The notes beneath the pieces are model-generated. The model had not been told where the DNA came from. It worked only from the letters and a program-made list of their open reading frames with translations, and ran no database searches. Below, one piece after another: positions 27,620-35,466 of a stretch of DNA of 64,000 bases; position 1 is the stretch's first letter, and each line of letters begins with the position of its first letter. Location: NCBI RefSeq assembly GCF_000282515.1, contig NZ_AKJD01000066.1, forward strand, positions 21,013 to 85,012. Reading direction: 5' to 3'. The stretch comes from Pseudomonas sp. GM80 (lineage in GTDB: Bacteria; Pseudomonadota; Gammaproteobacteria; Pseudomonadales; Pseudomonadaceae). A program made the position numbers and the translations under genes.

Positions 27620-28591
27620 TTACAACCACCCAGACTTCTTGAAACTCGCCCACAAACTCACACATCCCACCGTAATAAACCCCAGCACACCGAAATAGCC
27701 GTAATGCCAGCTCAGCTCCGGCATGTTCTGGAAGTTCATCCCGTAAATCCCCGCCACCGCCGTGGGAAACGCCAGAATCGCCGCCCAGGCAGCAAACTTG
27801 CGCTGCACCACGCTCTGCCGAGACGCTTCCAGTAACACACCGATCTCGATGGTCTGGCTGGCAATGTCGGCCAGAGTGCTCAGGTCTTCCATTTGCCGCG
27901 TCACGTGAATCTGCACGTCGCGGAAGTACGGGCGCATGTTCTTGTCGATAAACGGAAAGCTGAGCTTCTGCAATTCCTCGCCAATCTCGACCATCGGTGC
28001 TGCGTAACGACGCAAGCGCACGACATCGCGGCGCAAGCCATGCAGCTTCTGAATATCGCGCTCGTTCAAAGCGCTGCACAGCACGTTGCGCTCCAGCTCA
28101 TCAATCTCGGCATGAATCGCTTCGCCCACCGGCTGATAGTTCTCGATGACGAAATCGAGCAACGCGTAGAGGACGAAGTCTTCTCCGTGCTCCAGCAACA
28201 GCGGCCGCGCCTCACAGCGTTGACGGACATGGGCGTAGGACGCCGAGTGGCCGTTGCGCGCGGTGATGATGTAGCCCTTGCCCGCGAAGATGTGCGTCTC
28301 GATGAACTGCAGAACGCCGTTCTCACGGATGGGCGAGTAGGTGACGATAAACAAAGCGTCGCCAAAGGTTTCCAGCTTTGGTCGGCTGTGTTTTTCCAGG
28401 GCGTCTTCGATGGCCAATTCGTGCAGGTTGAACTGACGTTGCAGATTGAACAGCTCCTGAGCGTCCGGCTCTTCCAGACCGATCCAGACAAAGTGACCGG
28501 TTTTCGCGGCCCAGGCAGCACCTTCATCGAGGGTAATATTGGTGACTTTCTTACCCGCGCTGTACACCGCAGCAGCAACAACTCGACCCAT
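27620..28591 (-). CDS. corA: CorA-family divalent metal transporter
   Basis: This 323-residue protein has the long cytoplasmic alpha/beta and helical domain (1-260). Two C-terminal transmembrane helices follow (about 262-281 and 294-313), with the selectivity signature GMN at 284-286 (YGMNFQNMPE). CorA proteins form pentameric Mg2+/Co2+ channels in the inner membrane. The gene is monocistronic; its stop lies at the edge of a type A repeat. Confidence 0.9.
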   Translation of the reverse strand: MGRVVAAAVYSAGKKVTNITLDEGAAWAAKTGHFVWIGLEEPDAQELFNLQRQFNLHELAIEDALEKHSRPKLETFGDALFIVTYSPIRENGVLQFIETHIFAGKGYIITARNGHSASYAHVRQRCEARPLLLEHGEDFVLYALLDFVIENYQPVGEAIHAEIDELERNVLCSALNERDIQKLHGLRRDVVRLRRYAAPMVEIGEELQKLSFPFIDKNMRPYFRDVQIHVTRQMEDLSTLADIASQTIEIGVLLEASRQSVVQRKFAAWAAILAFPTAVAGIYGMNFQNMPELSWHYGYFGVLGFITVGCVSLWASFKKSGWL

Positions 28592-28692
28592 GGTGGTGAT
28601 TCACTTCTTTTTGGCAAATGGCAGGGAATGAAAGGCTTCAGCTTAGCCGTGTCGCTGCTTCAGAGTCAGTGAAATCTGCACAGTTCACCGGG

Positions 28693-28720
28693 CAAAAGAA
28701 AACCCGCACAGGGCGGGTTT
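28693..28720 (-). terminator. Terminator downstream of the acyltransferase gene
   Basis: AAACCCGCC-CTGT-GCGGGTTTTC on the minus strand is followed by TTTTG, immediately after the stop. Confidence 0.65.
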
Positions 28721-28725
28721 CGTTT

Positions 28726-29448
28726 TCAGGCGGCTTGTAGCTGCCGATCCATCGATTCGATGCACTCGCGCATCTGCTCACGGCACTGATCGATCAGCAT
28801 GGGCATGTCATCCATGGTCAATCCGGCTGTAGGAATCGCCGGCAGCGAGCGTATGAGAATTTTCCCGCTGCGCCAGCGATTCAGGCGCATGTGTTTGATG
28901 TAACTGCTGACGCACACCGGCACGATCGGCACACCCGCGGCAATCGCCATCTGGAACGCGCCTTTCTTGAATGGCAGCAAGTCTTCGCCAAGGTTACGCG
29001 TACCTTCCGGGAACACCCAAATCGAGGTGTCTTCATTCTGCAGGGTATTGGTAGTGGTCAGCATCGACTGTCGCGCCTTGTGCGCATTGCCACGGTCGAT
29101 CAACACATTGCCGGCCAGCCAGAACAACTGCCCGAACAGCGGTACCCACTTCAGGCTCTTCTTACCGATGCACACGGTGCGACGAGGTACGACGTTGCCG
29201 AACACGAACAGATCGTAGTTGGATTGGTGGTTGGCGATGATCACGCAACTGTCGGGCTTGTTCATCAAGCCGCTGACATCGGACTTGACCCGCAGGCGCA
29301 AAATGCACATCGCCGGGAGTGCGTAGAGGCGGGCGCACAGTCGGCTGTTGTCCGGATTGAAAGGGCGGCATATACCGAGGATCACCCCAAGGATGCCCGC
29401 CAGAATAAAGTGCAGGCCCATCAATAACATACGAAACACGAACAGCAT
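28726..29448 (-). CDS. plsC: 1-acyl-sn-glycerol-3-phosphate acyltransferase (PlsC family)
   Basis: This 240-residue protein has an N-terminal membrane helix (about 5-26), the acyltransferase motif NHQSNYD (73-79, H74 and D79), and the phosphate-binding FPEGTR (146-151) preceded by TSIWV. It converts lysophosphatidate to phosphatidate at the inner membrane. The ATG at 29448 was chosen since the longer frame adds a polar, non-family extension. Other paralogues usually exist in Pseudomonas, so it may not be the essential PlsC. Confidence 0.88.
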   Translation of the reverse strand: MLFVFRMLLMGLHFILAGILGVILGICRPFNPDNSRLCARLYALPAMCILRLRVKSDVSGLMNKPDSCVIIANHQSNYDLFVFGNVVPRRTVCIGKKSLKWVPLFGQLFWLAGNVLIDRGNAHKARQSMLTTTNTLQNEDTSIWVFPEGTRNLGEDLLPFKKGAFQMAIAAGVPIVPVCVSSYIKHMRLNRWRSGKILIRSLPAIPTAGLTMDDMPMLIDQCREQMRECIESMDRQLQAA

Positions 29449-29613
29449 TTTCAGGCCCCACCGGGACAAAAGGTGGCGCAGTGTACGGATGTGCACTGTT
29501 TTCGGCAATTGCCGCTATAGAGTCCGGAGATAGGCGATGTTTAAGCGCATGTTTCAGAGTTGCTTGTCAGACCCGTCCTAGAGCCGCTACAGCGTTTTCA
29601 ACCGAGCGTGTAA

Positions 29614-29645
29614 GAAAAAGCCCGACACGAGGGTCGGGCTTTTCT
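29614..29645 (-). terminator. Terminator downstream of the crotonase gene
   Basis: AAGCCCGAC-CCTCGT-GTCGGGCTTTTTC hairpin has T-runs on both sides; it best serves the minus-strand crotonase gene. Confidence 0.75.
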
Positions 29646-29664
29646 TCAATGCTTGAGCCTGGGC

Positions 29665-30354
29665 TTAACCCAGATGCTCCTGATCCTGGACGATGGCGTT
29701 ATCGAGGGTTTCCAGCAGCGCCTTGCGCACCTTCAGCTTGGTATTTTTGTGCGCGAGCATGTTGATCTTCTTCAGTTGGCGCGCGGCAGCAAGGGCGGCA
29801 CCTTGCAGTTCCTCGGCGGACACCACCTTGTCGAGGAACCCGGCATCCACAGCACTTTTCGGATCAAACATCTCGCCATTGATCACTGAGCGGTGGAACG
29901 CCGAACGACGTAGGCGATCACGCGCCAGCTCGATCCCGGCGTGGTGCATGGTCATGCCGATCTGCACTTCATTCAGGCCGATGCTGAACGGGCCATCGAC
30001 GCCGATGCGGTAATCCGCCGACAACAGAATGAAAGCACCTTTGGCCACGGCGTGACCCGGGCAAGCAACAATCACCGGGAACGGGTGAGAGAGCAGGCGA
30101 CGTGCCAGCGTCGACCCCGCAGTCACCAGCGCCACCGCTTCTTTAGGCCCGGCTGTCATCACCTTCAGATCATAGCCGCCGGACAGAATGCCTGGCTGAC
30201 CGGTAATGATCACGATGGCACGATCAGTCACCGCTTGGTCCAGCGCCGCATTAAAGGCCGCAATCACGTCCGGGGAAATGGCATTGACCTTGCCGTTGCT
30301 CAAGGTCAGGGTCGCGATACCGTCTTCGAGGTGGTAGGAAATCAACTCACTCAT
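29665..30354 (-). CDS. Crotonase / enoyl-CoA hydratase family protein
   Basis: This 229-residue single-domain crotonase has oxyanion-hole segments ILSGGYDLKVM and PGHAVAKGAFILLSADYRIG. It lacks one of the usual catalytic Glu pair at recognisable positions (the helix reads FSIGLNEVQIGMTMHHAG), so it could be a hydratase, isomerase or hydrolase. The start MSELISYHLEDGIATL is well placed. Monocistronic, with its own terminator. Confidence 0.83.
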   Translation of the reverse strand: MSELISYHLEDGIATLTLSNGKVNAISPDVIAAFNAALDQAVTDRAIVIITGQPGILSGGYDLKVMTAGPKEAVALVTAGSTLARRLLSHPFPVIVACPGHAVAKGAFILLSADYRIGVDGPFSIGLNEVQIGMTMHHAGIELARDRLRRSAFHRSVINGEMFDPKSAVDAGFLDKVVSAEELQGAALAAARQLKKINMLAHKNTKLKVRKALLETLDNAIVQDQEHLG

Positions 30355-30583
30355 GACGCTATTCCTTGTAAGAAAGATGGGCAGACGTTACCCACCGCCG
30401 CAGGTCAGGTAAAGCGCCGTGACTGACCCGCCAGTCACCGATTCGCGGCTGATCCAGCGTAGCTCGCCATTTTGCTTCTATATAGAAGGGGCACAGTCAC
30501 CGGAGATTGGCCGGTTTGCCATGGGCCGTCAGCAGCGCAAACGGCTTTTTCTCTTAAGCGCATGAAAATTCTGCAAAAAAAGT

Positions 30584-30612
30584 TTGCCATCGGAAAAGCT
30601 TTCGACTACATT
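30584..30612 (+). promoter_or_regulatory. Sigma-70 promoter of tRNA-Ser
   Basis: TTGCCA and TACATT are separated by 17 bases, followed by a GC-rich discriminator (AGCGCGCC) of the kind seen in stringently controlled stable-RNA promoters. It lies about 40 bases upstream of the tRNA. Confidence 0.65.
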
Positions 30613-30650
30613 AGCGCGCCTCGACAGACAGAACATGTTTGAAGAGATAC

Positions 30651-30740
30651 GGTGAAGTGTCCGAGTGGCTTAAGGAGCACGCCTGGAAAGTGTGTATACA
30701 GGAAACTGTATCGAGAGTTCGAATCTCTCCTTCACCGCCA
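30651..30740 (+). tRNA. tRNA-Ser (anticodon GGA)
   Basis: A class II tRNA folds with acceptor stem GGTGAAG pairing with CTTCACC, then discriminator G and encoded CCA. The anticodon arm CACGC-CTGGAAA-GTGTG gives anticodon GGA, a long variable arm follows, and the T-arm reads GAGAGTTCGAATCTCTC. It reads UCC/UCU serine codons. Its 3' end is duplicated at 34170-34196, marking it as the attachment site of an inserted element. Confidence 0.95.
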
Positions 30741-30744
30741 CATT
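30718..30744 (+). mobile_element. Left attachment repeat (attL) in tRNA-Ser
   Basis: A 27-base sequence beginning TTCGAATCTCTCCTTCACCG covers the tRNA T-arm, acceptor and CCA plus 4 bases. It is identical to 34170-34196. This is the pattern left by tyrosine-recombinase integration that restores the tRNA gene. Confidence 0.8.
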
Positions 30745-30752
30745 TAGTAAAC

Positions 30753-30798
30753 ACAAACCCCTGATTTTCCTAGAGAAAGTCGGGGGTTTGTGGTTTTT
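30753..30798 (+). terminator. Terminator of tRNA-Ser
   Basis: ACAAACCCC and GGGGGTTTGT arms flank a 20-base loop with a T-run, directly after the tRNA. A related hairpin sits after the right attachment repeat at 34203-34247. Confidence 0.75.
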
Positions 30799-30943
30799 GG
30801 TGTCCCAAGAATGACCATATGGGACTGGCATGGGACTAGCGCATTGTTCTGGTGCGAAAAATGAGGCGCAGCGAGCGCGCCGTTGGTGATGATTCGACTC
30901 CCCTGGACTAAGCTCTCCAGAACCCTCGCTCAAGGACGAACGC

Positions 30944-31135
30944 ATGCCAAATAATTCCGACTCCAACGTCGCCACAGCAGATGCTCTGACATTGCTCCAG
31001 CACAACCAGCATGCATTGGCTGCCGCAATCGAAGAGGTCACGAAATGGCTTTCAGAGAATGGAGTAGAAGATGTTGCCCTTAATGCTGTAGGGGCTATGG
31101 AAACCTTGGATACGAATGCACAGGCATTATCATAA
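30944..31135 (+). CDS. Small helical hypothetical protein in the tRNA-Ser element
   Basis: This 63-residue protein (MPNNSDSNVATADALTLL...) is predicted to be mostly helical (LQHNQHALAAAIEEVTKWL; GAMETLDTNAQAL). It lacks transmembrane segments. AAGGACGA lies 5 bases before the ATG. Its composition resembles core genes more than the AT-rich cassette, so it may be an element backbone or an older resident. Function unknown. Confidence 0.55.
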   Translation: MPNNSDSNVATADALTLLQHNQHALAAAIEEVTKWLSENGVEDVALNAVGAMETLDTNAQALS

Positions 31136-31526
31136 GCGATCCTGCGATTACGACAGTCCTAGGAATTCGCGCCTGATTCCGCATACGCAAAACGACTGGC
31201 CATCAGAAATTTTTTCAGACGTTCTCATTTGAAGGCGGACGGCCGGATGTAGCATTTCTCAGGGCTCCACTGTGGACACAACGGCAGCGCTTTCGATCTG
31301 AGACTGTAGCCAGCGGTACGAGCCAACTCCACTATGCGGTAGGGATTAGCAATTATGGAGCTGTGCGTATTCTGGCTCTGTTGTCCCCGTTCACTACCAA
31401 TCCCACTAGATTCTGTTGACTCCTAGGGAGACTCACGCTTTAAACCCAACGTGCTATGCTCGGCTTGCTGCGGCGTAGTCTTACCTAATCGTCACGACCG
31501 CCGTTTTTATATCAATTGGAATAGAC
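31136..31526 (+). other. Intergenic region upstream of the three-gene cassette
   Basis: In this 391-base gap no ORF is convincing. A plausible sigma-70 promoter, TTGACT-N17-TTTAAA, lies at 31416-31444, about 80 bases upstream of the first cassette gene. The leader between them has no obvious hairpin. An A-T-rich stretch with AATTGGAAT precedes the start. Confidence 0.4.
31416..31444 (+). promoter_or_regulatory. Candidate promoter of the three-gene cassette
   Basis: TTGACT and TTTAAA hexamers spaced by 17 bases, correctly oriented toward the cassette. Confidence 0.4.
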
Positions 31527-31754
31527 ATGTCGAAAGTTAAAAAGGAAAATTTGCAACGTCACACTCCTCCATCCTTGGTTTCAGGCTTCAAAGCGGCCCA
31601 GACCAAGAGCGTAATAGTAATTGATTTTATTACGGCGCTTCCCGATGAACCTGAACAAATTTTCGATTCAGTAGCTATGACTAAGGATGTCGCTCAGAAC
31701 TTGTTGAAAGCTCTAAGTCAATTTTTGGAAGGCGATGATGGCGAAGAAAATTGA
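31527..31754 (+). CDS. Cassette gene 1: small DUF3467-like protein
   Basis: This 75-residue protein has a basic N-terminus (MSKVKKENLQRH), a beta-strand SVIVIDFITALP, and a C-terminal helix AMTKDVAQNLLKALSQFLE. The strand-helix pattern, an IDF strand followed by a helix ending in an LLKAL-type motif, resembles small DUF3467 proteins, but I am not certain. It is AT-rich and overlaps cassette gene 2 by 20 bases, so the two are likely translationally coupled. Function unknown. Confidence 0.65.
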   Translation: MSKVKKENLQRHTPPSLVSGFKAAQTKSVIVIDFITALPDEPEQIFDSVAMTKDVAQNLLKALSQFLEGDDGEEN

Positions 31755-32430
31755 GGAAAAGGTACTAGCCCCAAAGACTGGTCATTACTATATAAAAGAT
31801 CATTTTGTAACGCATGTCCAGTCTGCGTATTTGCAAAAAAAACAAACTCAAGAAGACGTTAGGCCAAAGTTTGTAGGTCAAGTTTTTTACACTAAGAGCT
31901 TTGCTACAGTATACGAACAAGAAGATCATCCTTTTGTTGATGAAAGGATGTCTTGGTATGACGCTATTGAGAATGGTGAATTAAAGCCCAGCATAGATCA
32001 GCATGGTAATGTTAAGATTCTGGGAGATGGGCTCATTAACTCCCAGCATGCGGAGTGGTGCGAACAAATTGAAACGGTCGCTAGTCAATGGATAGAGAGA
32101 GAGTACTGCAGGAATTCTCAAGTTTCTGAGAGGAATAATATTGACTCTATACTCCAAGCACTTTCGCAGTTGACTCGTTACCTTCCAGAGCTTAAAGAGA
32201 AGCAGCCGAATTATTTTTTAGATTTCGAGACTTATAAGATTGGCGTTACTCTACAAGGCGAGGGTACGCTCACTCTGTTGATTGGTGGAAATTCTGAAGT
32301 TGAGTACTCTTATGCTCAGCGTCAAACAAAAGGCTCGATAAGGGTTTCTGGGATTGCAAAACTTTCAACTAATATTAGAAACTCAAAAAACATATGGAAG
32401 CTACTGAATCTCCAAGGGATTATCAAATGA
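31735..32430 (+). CDS. Cassette gene 2: unrecognised protein
   Basis: This 231-residue soluble protein starts MMAKKIEEKVLAPKTGHYYIKDH (the second ATG at 31738 is equally possible, with GGAAGGCG upstream). It has Trp/Tyr-rich segments (MSWYDAIENG, HAEWCEQIE, WIEREYC) and a C-terminal beta-rich part (FETYKIGVTLQGEGTLTLLI) ending in a helix. No transmembrane helix, nuclease or ATPase motif is visible. It is AT-rich, unlike the host genes. Both ends overlap its neighbours, implying the three products act together. Confidence 0.7.
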   Translation: MMAKKIEEKVLAPKTGHYYIKDHFVTHVQSAYLQKKQTQEDVRPKFVGQVFYTKSFATVYEQEDHPFVDERMSWYDAIENGELKPSIDQHGNVKILGDGLINSQHAEWCEQIETVASQWIEREYCRNSQVSERNNIDSILQALSQLTRYLPELKEKQPNYFLDFETYKIGVTLQGEGTLTLLIGGNSEVEYSYAQRQTKGSIRVSGIAKLSTNIRNSKNIWKLLNLQGIIK

Positions 32431-33032
32431 CTGATCACTCTGCAGAAACTCTGGTGTATCGGTATCTTAAGCCAAGCGATATTCGCGGTCAGCTTTGCTG
32501 GTCACAGGTTGATAGCAGCGTGACCATGAGCGAGACTTGTGGTGGAGAGTTTGTAGAGTTTGCAACATTTGATTTGCGCGAAGAACGTGAAGAGAAAGCA
32601 GTTTCATTTTTTAGATCATTCAAAGTAGATGATACCAACCGTATTCTTGATGTGTTAAATGAGTTGCGCTATCGGAGAACGAAGGGTGGGAAATATGAGG
32701 ATTCGGGGTTTGCCGTCAATGCAGGGATAATGCGAATTGATTATGAGCTCGCGCATGAAGATCTAAATGATGAGCATGAAGTTATTATTTTCAGAGATGA
32801 CGATGCATCTGGTAGAGAGTGTCGTCACTACGGCTTGACTATCACCCCTAATGCGACGACTCCCCGTCTTGAAATAATCAACGCGCTTCTTGAACTATCT
32901 AAGTTTTTTGCGTTAAAGCAGAGATCTAAAAAACCGGATACTCGGGAAATAATGGAGTTCAGTGACGCGGAATCTGCATTTTTCTCAATCGCTAGCAGCG
33001 CGATTATAGGAACGCCGCCCGCGACAACATGA
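32427..33032 (+). CDS. Cassette gene 3: unrecognised protein
   Basis: This 201-residue protein begins at the ATG at 32427 that overlaps the gene 2 stop (ATGA), with AAGGG upstream; another ATG at 32394 is less likely. It contains YRYLKPSDIRGQLCW, a repeated Glu/Arg segment (LREEREEKAVSFFRSF), VIIFRDDDASGRECRHYG and a C-terminal helix ELSKFFALKQRSKK. No known catalytic motif is certain; the DDDASGRE segment is a conspicuous acidic cluster. It ends 84 bases before a strong terminator. Confidence 0.7.
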   Translation: MTDHSAETLVYRYLKPSDIRGQLCWSQVDSSVTMSETCGGEFVEFATFDLREEREEKAVSFFRSFKVDDTNRILDVLNELRYRRTKGGKYEDSGFAVNAGIMRIDYELAHEDLNDEHEVIIFRDDDASGRECRHYGLTITPNATTPRLEIINALLELSKFFALKQRSKKPDTREIMEFSDAESAFFSIASSAIIGTPPATT

Positions 33033-33115
33033 AGGTCCCGTAAAATATGAAGGCAGGAACTTCCATTTTATTGCTTGGACGACTGATACTTAAAATTCCA
33101 GCCTAAGTTCAATCG

Positions 33116-33152
33116 GCCCCCACACCAGCCCCAGGCGTGGGGGTTTTTTTTT
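33116..33152 (+). terminator. Strong terminator after the three-gene cassette
   Basis: CCCCCAC-...-GTGGGGG stem is followed by nine T. It closes the cassette as a transcription unit and separates it from the convergent integrase. Confidence 0.85.
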
Positions 33153-33236
33153 GTGGCTGTGGAAACCAGTCCCCCCAAGGCTGGCTTACCACTCCGTGAT
33201 CTTCTGGCTTCTCCGAAAGCGGTAGCCACAGCTTAT

Positions 33237-34124
33237 TCAGTGCAGAGCTGTAACCGGTGATAGCTTCAAGGCCATTTGCAGCATGCCGACCACATCGGGT
33301 CCGTCCTCATTGATCCACGTTCCGTAGTGCTGGCGGATCATGTTGCCGTTGGTATGCCCCATCTGCTCGGCGATCCAGTCGATCGACGCCACACCGGTGG
33401 TCAGCAGCTGGCTGGCGTAGGTGTGCCGGCATTGACCGGGTCCCCGATAACGAACGCCGGCGGCGAGCAAGTGCGCTTTGAAAAAGCGATCGCGCACTAC
33501 GAAGTCGTTAGCGTGCGGCAAGCCGCTTTTGCTGTTCAGGAATACAAAGTGCAGTTTGTGTGGTCCCACGGTTTTGTTGTCCAGCTCGACCACCTCCACG
33601 GTTTCCGCCTTGCGTCTGCGGGTCAGCGCATCGATCTTGCGCAGGGCGTCCCACGCCGGAGCGAGCAGGCGCACCCGGCGCATCGATCGGCGGGTTTTCG
33701 TCACCCGATAGGCGCCGCGTACCTTGGAACGGCGAAAGGTCACCGTGCCCTGCGCCAGGTCGACATCCTTCCAGGCCAAAGCGATCGTCTCCGACACTCG
33801 CGGGCCGGCCCATAACATGAACTGCACCATCAGTAGTTCGTGTGTACGGCTGGTCGGGGTGTCGAGGATCTGTTTGATTTCCGCGCGGGTGAACGGGTCC
33901 GGGGCTTCCGGATCGGGCAGGCGCACCATCAACCCCTCGGTCGGATCGTGCGCCACTTTCATCCGCGTGCGGTACAAGCGAAACACCTGGCGCACGTTGC
34001 TGATGATGTCGCGGGTGGTCTTGTTCTTCAGGGTCTTCGACAGCGTGTCCTGAATCCACACCTGCAGGTCGAGGTGATCGATCTGGTTGATCTGTATCTT
34101 GCCCCAGCGTGGCCTCTGCAGCCC
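33237..34124 (-). pseudogene. Tyrosine recombinase (integrase) lacking its N-terminus
   Basis: The frame is open from 34124 (stop at 34125-34127) to 33237; a GTG at 34061 would give 274 residues. The core and catalytic domains are intact: first Arg in AGPRVSETIAL, CRHTYASQLL, GHTNGNMIRQHYG with the nucleophile Tyr. The N-terminal arm-type DNA-binding domain (about 100 residues in related integrases) is missing and no ATG with a ribosome site is seen. The gene points away from the right attachment site. It is the likely former integrase of this element. Confidence 0.75.
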
Positions 34125-34169
34125 TTATAAACCGGGGGGGGTGTGCACAGAAAAGCGCAAACGGGTAGT

Positions 34170-34196
34170 TTCGAATCTCTCCTTCACCGCCACATT
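34170..34196 (+). mobile_element. Right attachment repeat (attR)
   Basis: Identical 27-base copy of the tRNA-Ser 3' end (30718-30744). Similarity continues imperfectly for about 60 bases, including a copy of the tRNA terminator hairpin. Confidence 0.8.
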
Positions 34197-34202
34197 CAGT
34201 AC

Positions 34203-34247
34203 ACAAAACCCCTGATTTCGAAAGAAGTCAGGGGTTTTGTGGTTTCT
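34203..34247 (+). terminator. Second copy of the tRNA terminator hairpin
   Basis: CAAAACCCCTGA and TCAGGGGTTTTG arms with a following T-rich stretch, homologous to the hairpin at 30753-30798. Confidence 0.65.
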
Positions 34248-34333
34248 GGTGTCTGGAATTTATCAGGCGGCGGATTGGAGTTGCGTTGAGCATTACAATC
34301 AGCGCTTTTATTCATCAGTAAAAGGACGACACC

Positions 34334-34654
34334 ATGATCATCTCAACGACTCAATCCATTGAGGGTCGCCAGATCACCGCCTACCTGGACATTGTCAGTG
34401 CGGAATCGGTGCAGGGCGTCAATGTGATCCGCGACATGTTCGCCGGTATGCGCGACTTTTTCGGTGGACGTTCGCAGACGCTGGAGCGGGCGTTGAAGGA
34501 GGCTCGTGTGCAGGCGACGGAAGAACTTCGCGAGCGGGCGCGCGCTTTGCAGGCGGATGCGGTGGTCGGGGTGGATTTCGAGATCAGCATGCCCGGCGGC
34601 AAGGGCGGGATGGTTGTGGTGTTTGCGACGGGGACGGCGGTGAAGTTGCGCTGA
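34334..34654 (+). CDS. YbjQ-family (UPF0145) heavy-metal-binding-like protein
   Basis: This 106-residue protein has the YbjQ pattern: strand MIISTTQSIEGRQI, VQGVNVIRDMFAGMRDFFGGRSQTLE, then a helix with EARVQATEELRERARALQADAVVGVDFE. These proteins form pentameric rings of unknown role. It lies just outside the right end of the tRNA-Ser element and follows AAAGGACGACACC. Confidence 0.87.
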   Translation: MIISTTQSIEGRQITAYLDIVSAESVQGVNVIRDMFAGMRDFFGGRSQTLERALKEARVQATEELRERARALQADAVVGVDFEISMPGGKGGMVVVFATGTAVKLR

Positions 34655-34671
34655 TGGGGTGTCAGGCCTGT

Positions 34672-34703
34672 GAGCCCATTCAAAAGTCGAATGGGCTCTT
34701 TAG
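34672..34703. terminator. Terminator between ybjQ-like and hypothetical genes
   Basis: GAGCCCATTC and GAATGGGCTC pair across AAAAGTC, followed by TTTA; serves the plus-strand gene or both convergent genes. Confidence 0.75.
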
Positions 34704-34711
34704 GTTGGCGA

Positions 34712-34996
34712 TCAGCCCTGTGGCTTGAGGATCACCAGACCTTTATCGTCATAGGTCAGCGGCGTGTCGATAGCGACCAGCGGAGGCGTATCGGAGGGTT
34801 GGCTCGGTTGCACCGGCTGGCTCGGATGGTAAATGACGCCAGGCTGCAGAACCGGCGTATCCGGACCCGGATTTTTGATGGTGATTTCGCCGGAAGCGAT
34901 CTTGTCCTTGAGTTTTTCCGCGCCAGCCTTGCCGGCTGCGATTTGTTCGTCCGTGAGCTTTACGACGGGCAGATTCGGGAATCCGTTGATTTGCAT
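34712..34996 (-). CDS. Hypothetical protein with Pro-rich middle
   Basis: This 94-residue protein starts MQINGFPNLPVVKL, with AAGGAGAG 5 bases before the ATG. A helix with EQIAAGKAGAEKLKDKI is followed by a proline-rich linker (HPSQPVQPSQPSDTPP) and a short strand-like end. No signal peptide or transmembrane helix. I do not recognise it. Confidence 0.62.
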   Translation of the reverse strand: MQINGFPNLPVVKLTDEQIAAGKAGAEKLKDKIASGEITIKNPGPDTPVLQPGVIYHPSQPVQPSQPSDTPPLVAIDTPLTYDDKGLVILKPQG

Positions 34997-35236
34997 GTTC
35001 TCTCCTTGAGATTCATTTGTATGAAAAAGGGCAACGGCCAGTCGGCGGAATTCTTTAGTGATGTGGGACCAATGGTTTATTCGCCCGTCTATTTTTTGTA
35101 GGCCATTCGTCGGGCATCAGACGATCTGAATAACAAGTCCAGGAATGACCGGCTAGTCTCAAAAGCCTTGGAGGTCGATATTTTTTCAGGCAAAAGGGTT
35201 TTTGCCGGTGTCGACTGATGGCGAAGGGGCGAAGGT

Positions 35237-35425
35237 ATGACTGATCCGTATATCGAAGACGATGGGGCTGAATTTTCCTTCAACAACTGCGTACGGTGCG
35301 GCCAGACCGAGTACCAGGCAGGTTTTGGCGAGGACCCGGTGCAGACCGGAAAGATCAAATCCACGGCGCCCAAGGGGCCGAAAGCCAAATTTCTTCCGAA
35401 GGTCGCAACTCGTGCCCGAAAATAA
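35237..35425 (+). CDS. Small hypothetical protein with a CxxC pair
   Basis: A 62-residue ORF has an acidic start (MTDPYIEDDGAEF), one CVRCG pair that could bind metal, and a basic Lys/Pro-rich tail. AAGGGG lies 10 bases upstream and a strong terminator lies 14 bases after the stop, supporting a real transcript. Longer overlapping minus-strand frames lack such signals. Confidence 0.5.
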   Translation: MTDPYIEDDGAEFSFNNCVRCGQTEYQAGFGEDPVQTGKIKSTAPKGPKAKFLPKVATRARK

Positions 35426-35438
35426 TTGCGCATTGAAC

Positions 35439-35466
35439 GACCCCGTCAAATGAGCGGGGTTTTTTG
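35439..35466 (+). terminator. Terminator
   Basis: ACCCCG-TCAAATG-CGGGGT-like stem followed by six T. Confidence 0.8.

Larger units (their letters stand above)
30745..34169. mobile_element. Small integrated element at tRNA-Ser
   Basis: The 3.45 kb between the two 27-base direct repeats carries a small ORF, an AT-rich three-gene cassette and a truncated integrase. Base composition changes sharply to AT-rich from about 31.5 to 33.1 kb. No replication, conjugation or phage structural gene is present, so it is a cargo-bearing remnant or satellite-type island. It is probably immobile because its integrase lacks the N-terminus. Confidence 0.75.

Noticed and set aside
30670..31041. Minus-strand ORF of 123 codons across the tRNA-Ser gene
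   Set aside because: It reads through the tRNA and its terminator on the opposite strand; a shadow frame without a ribosome binding site.
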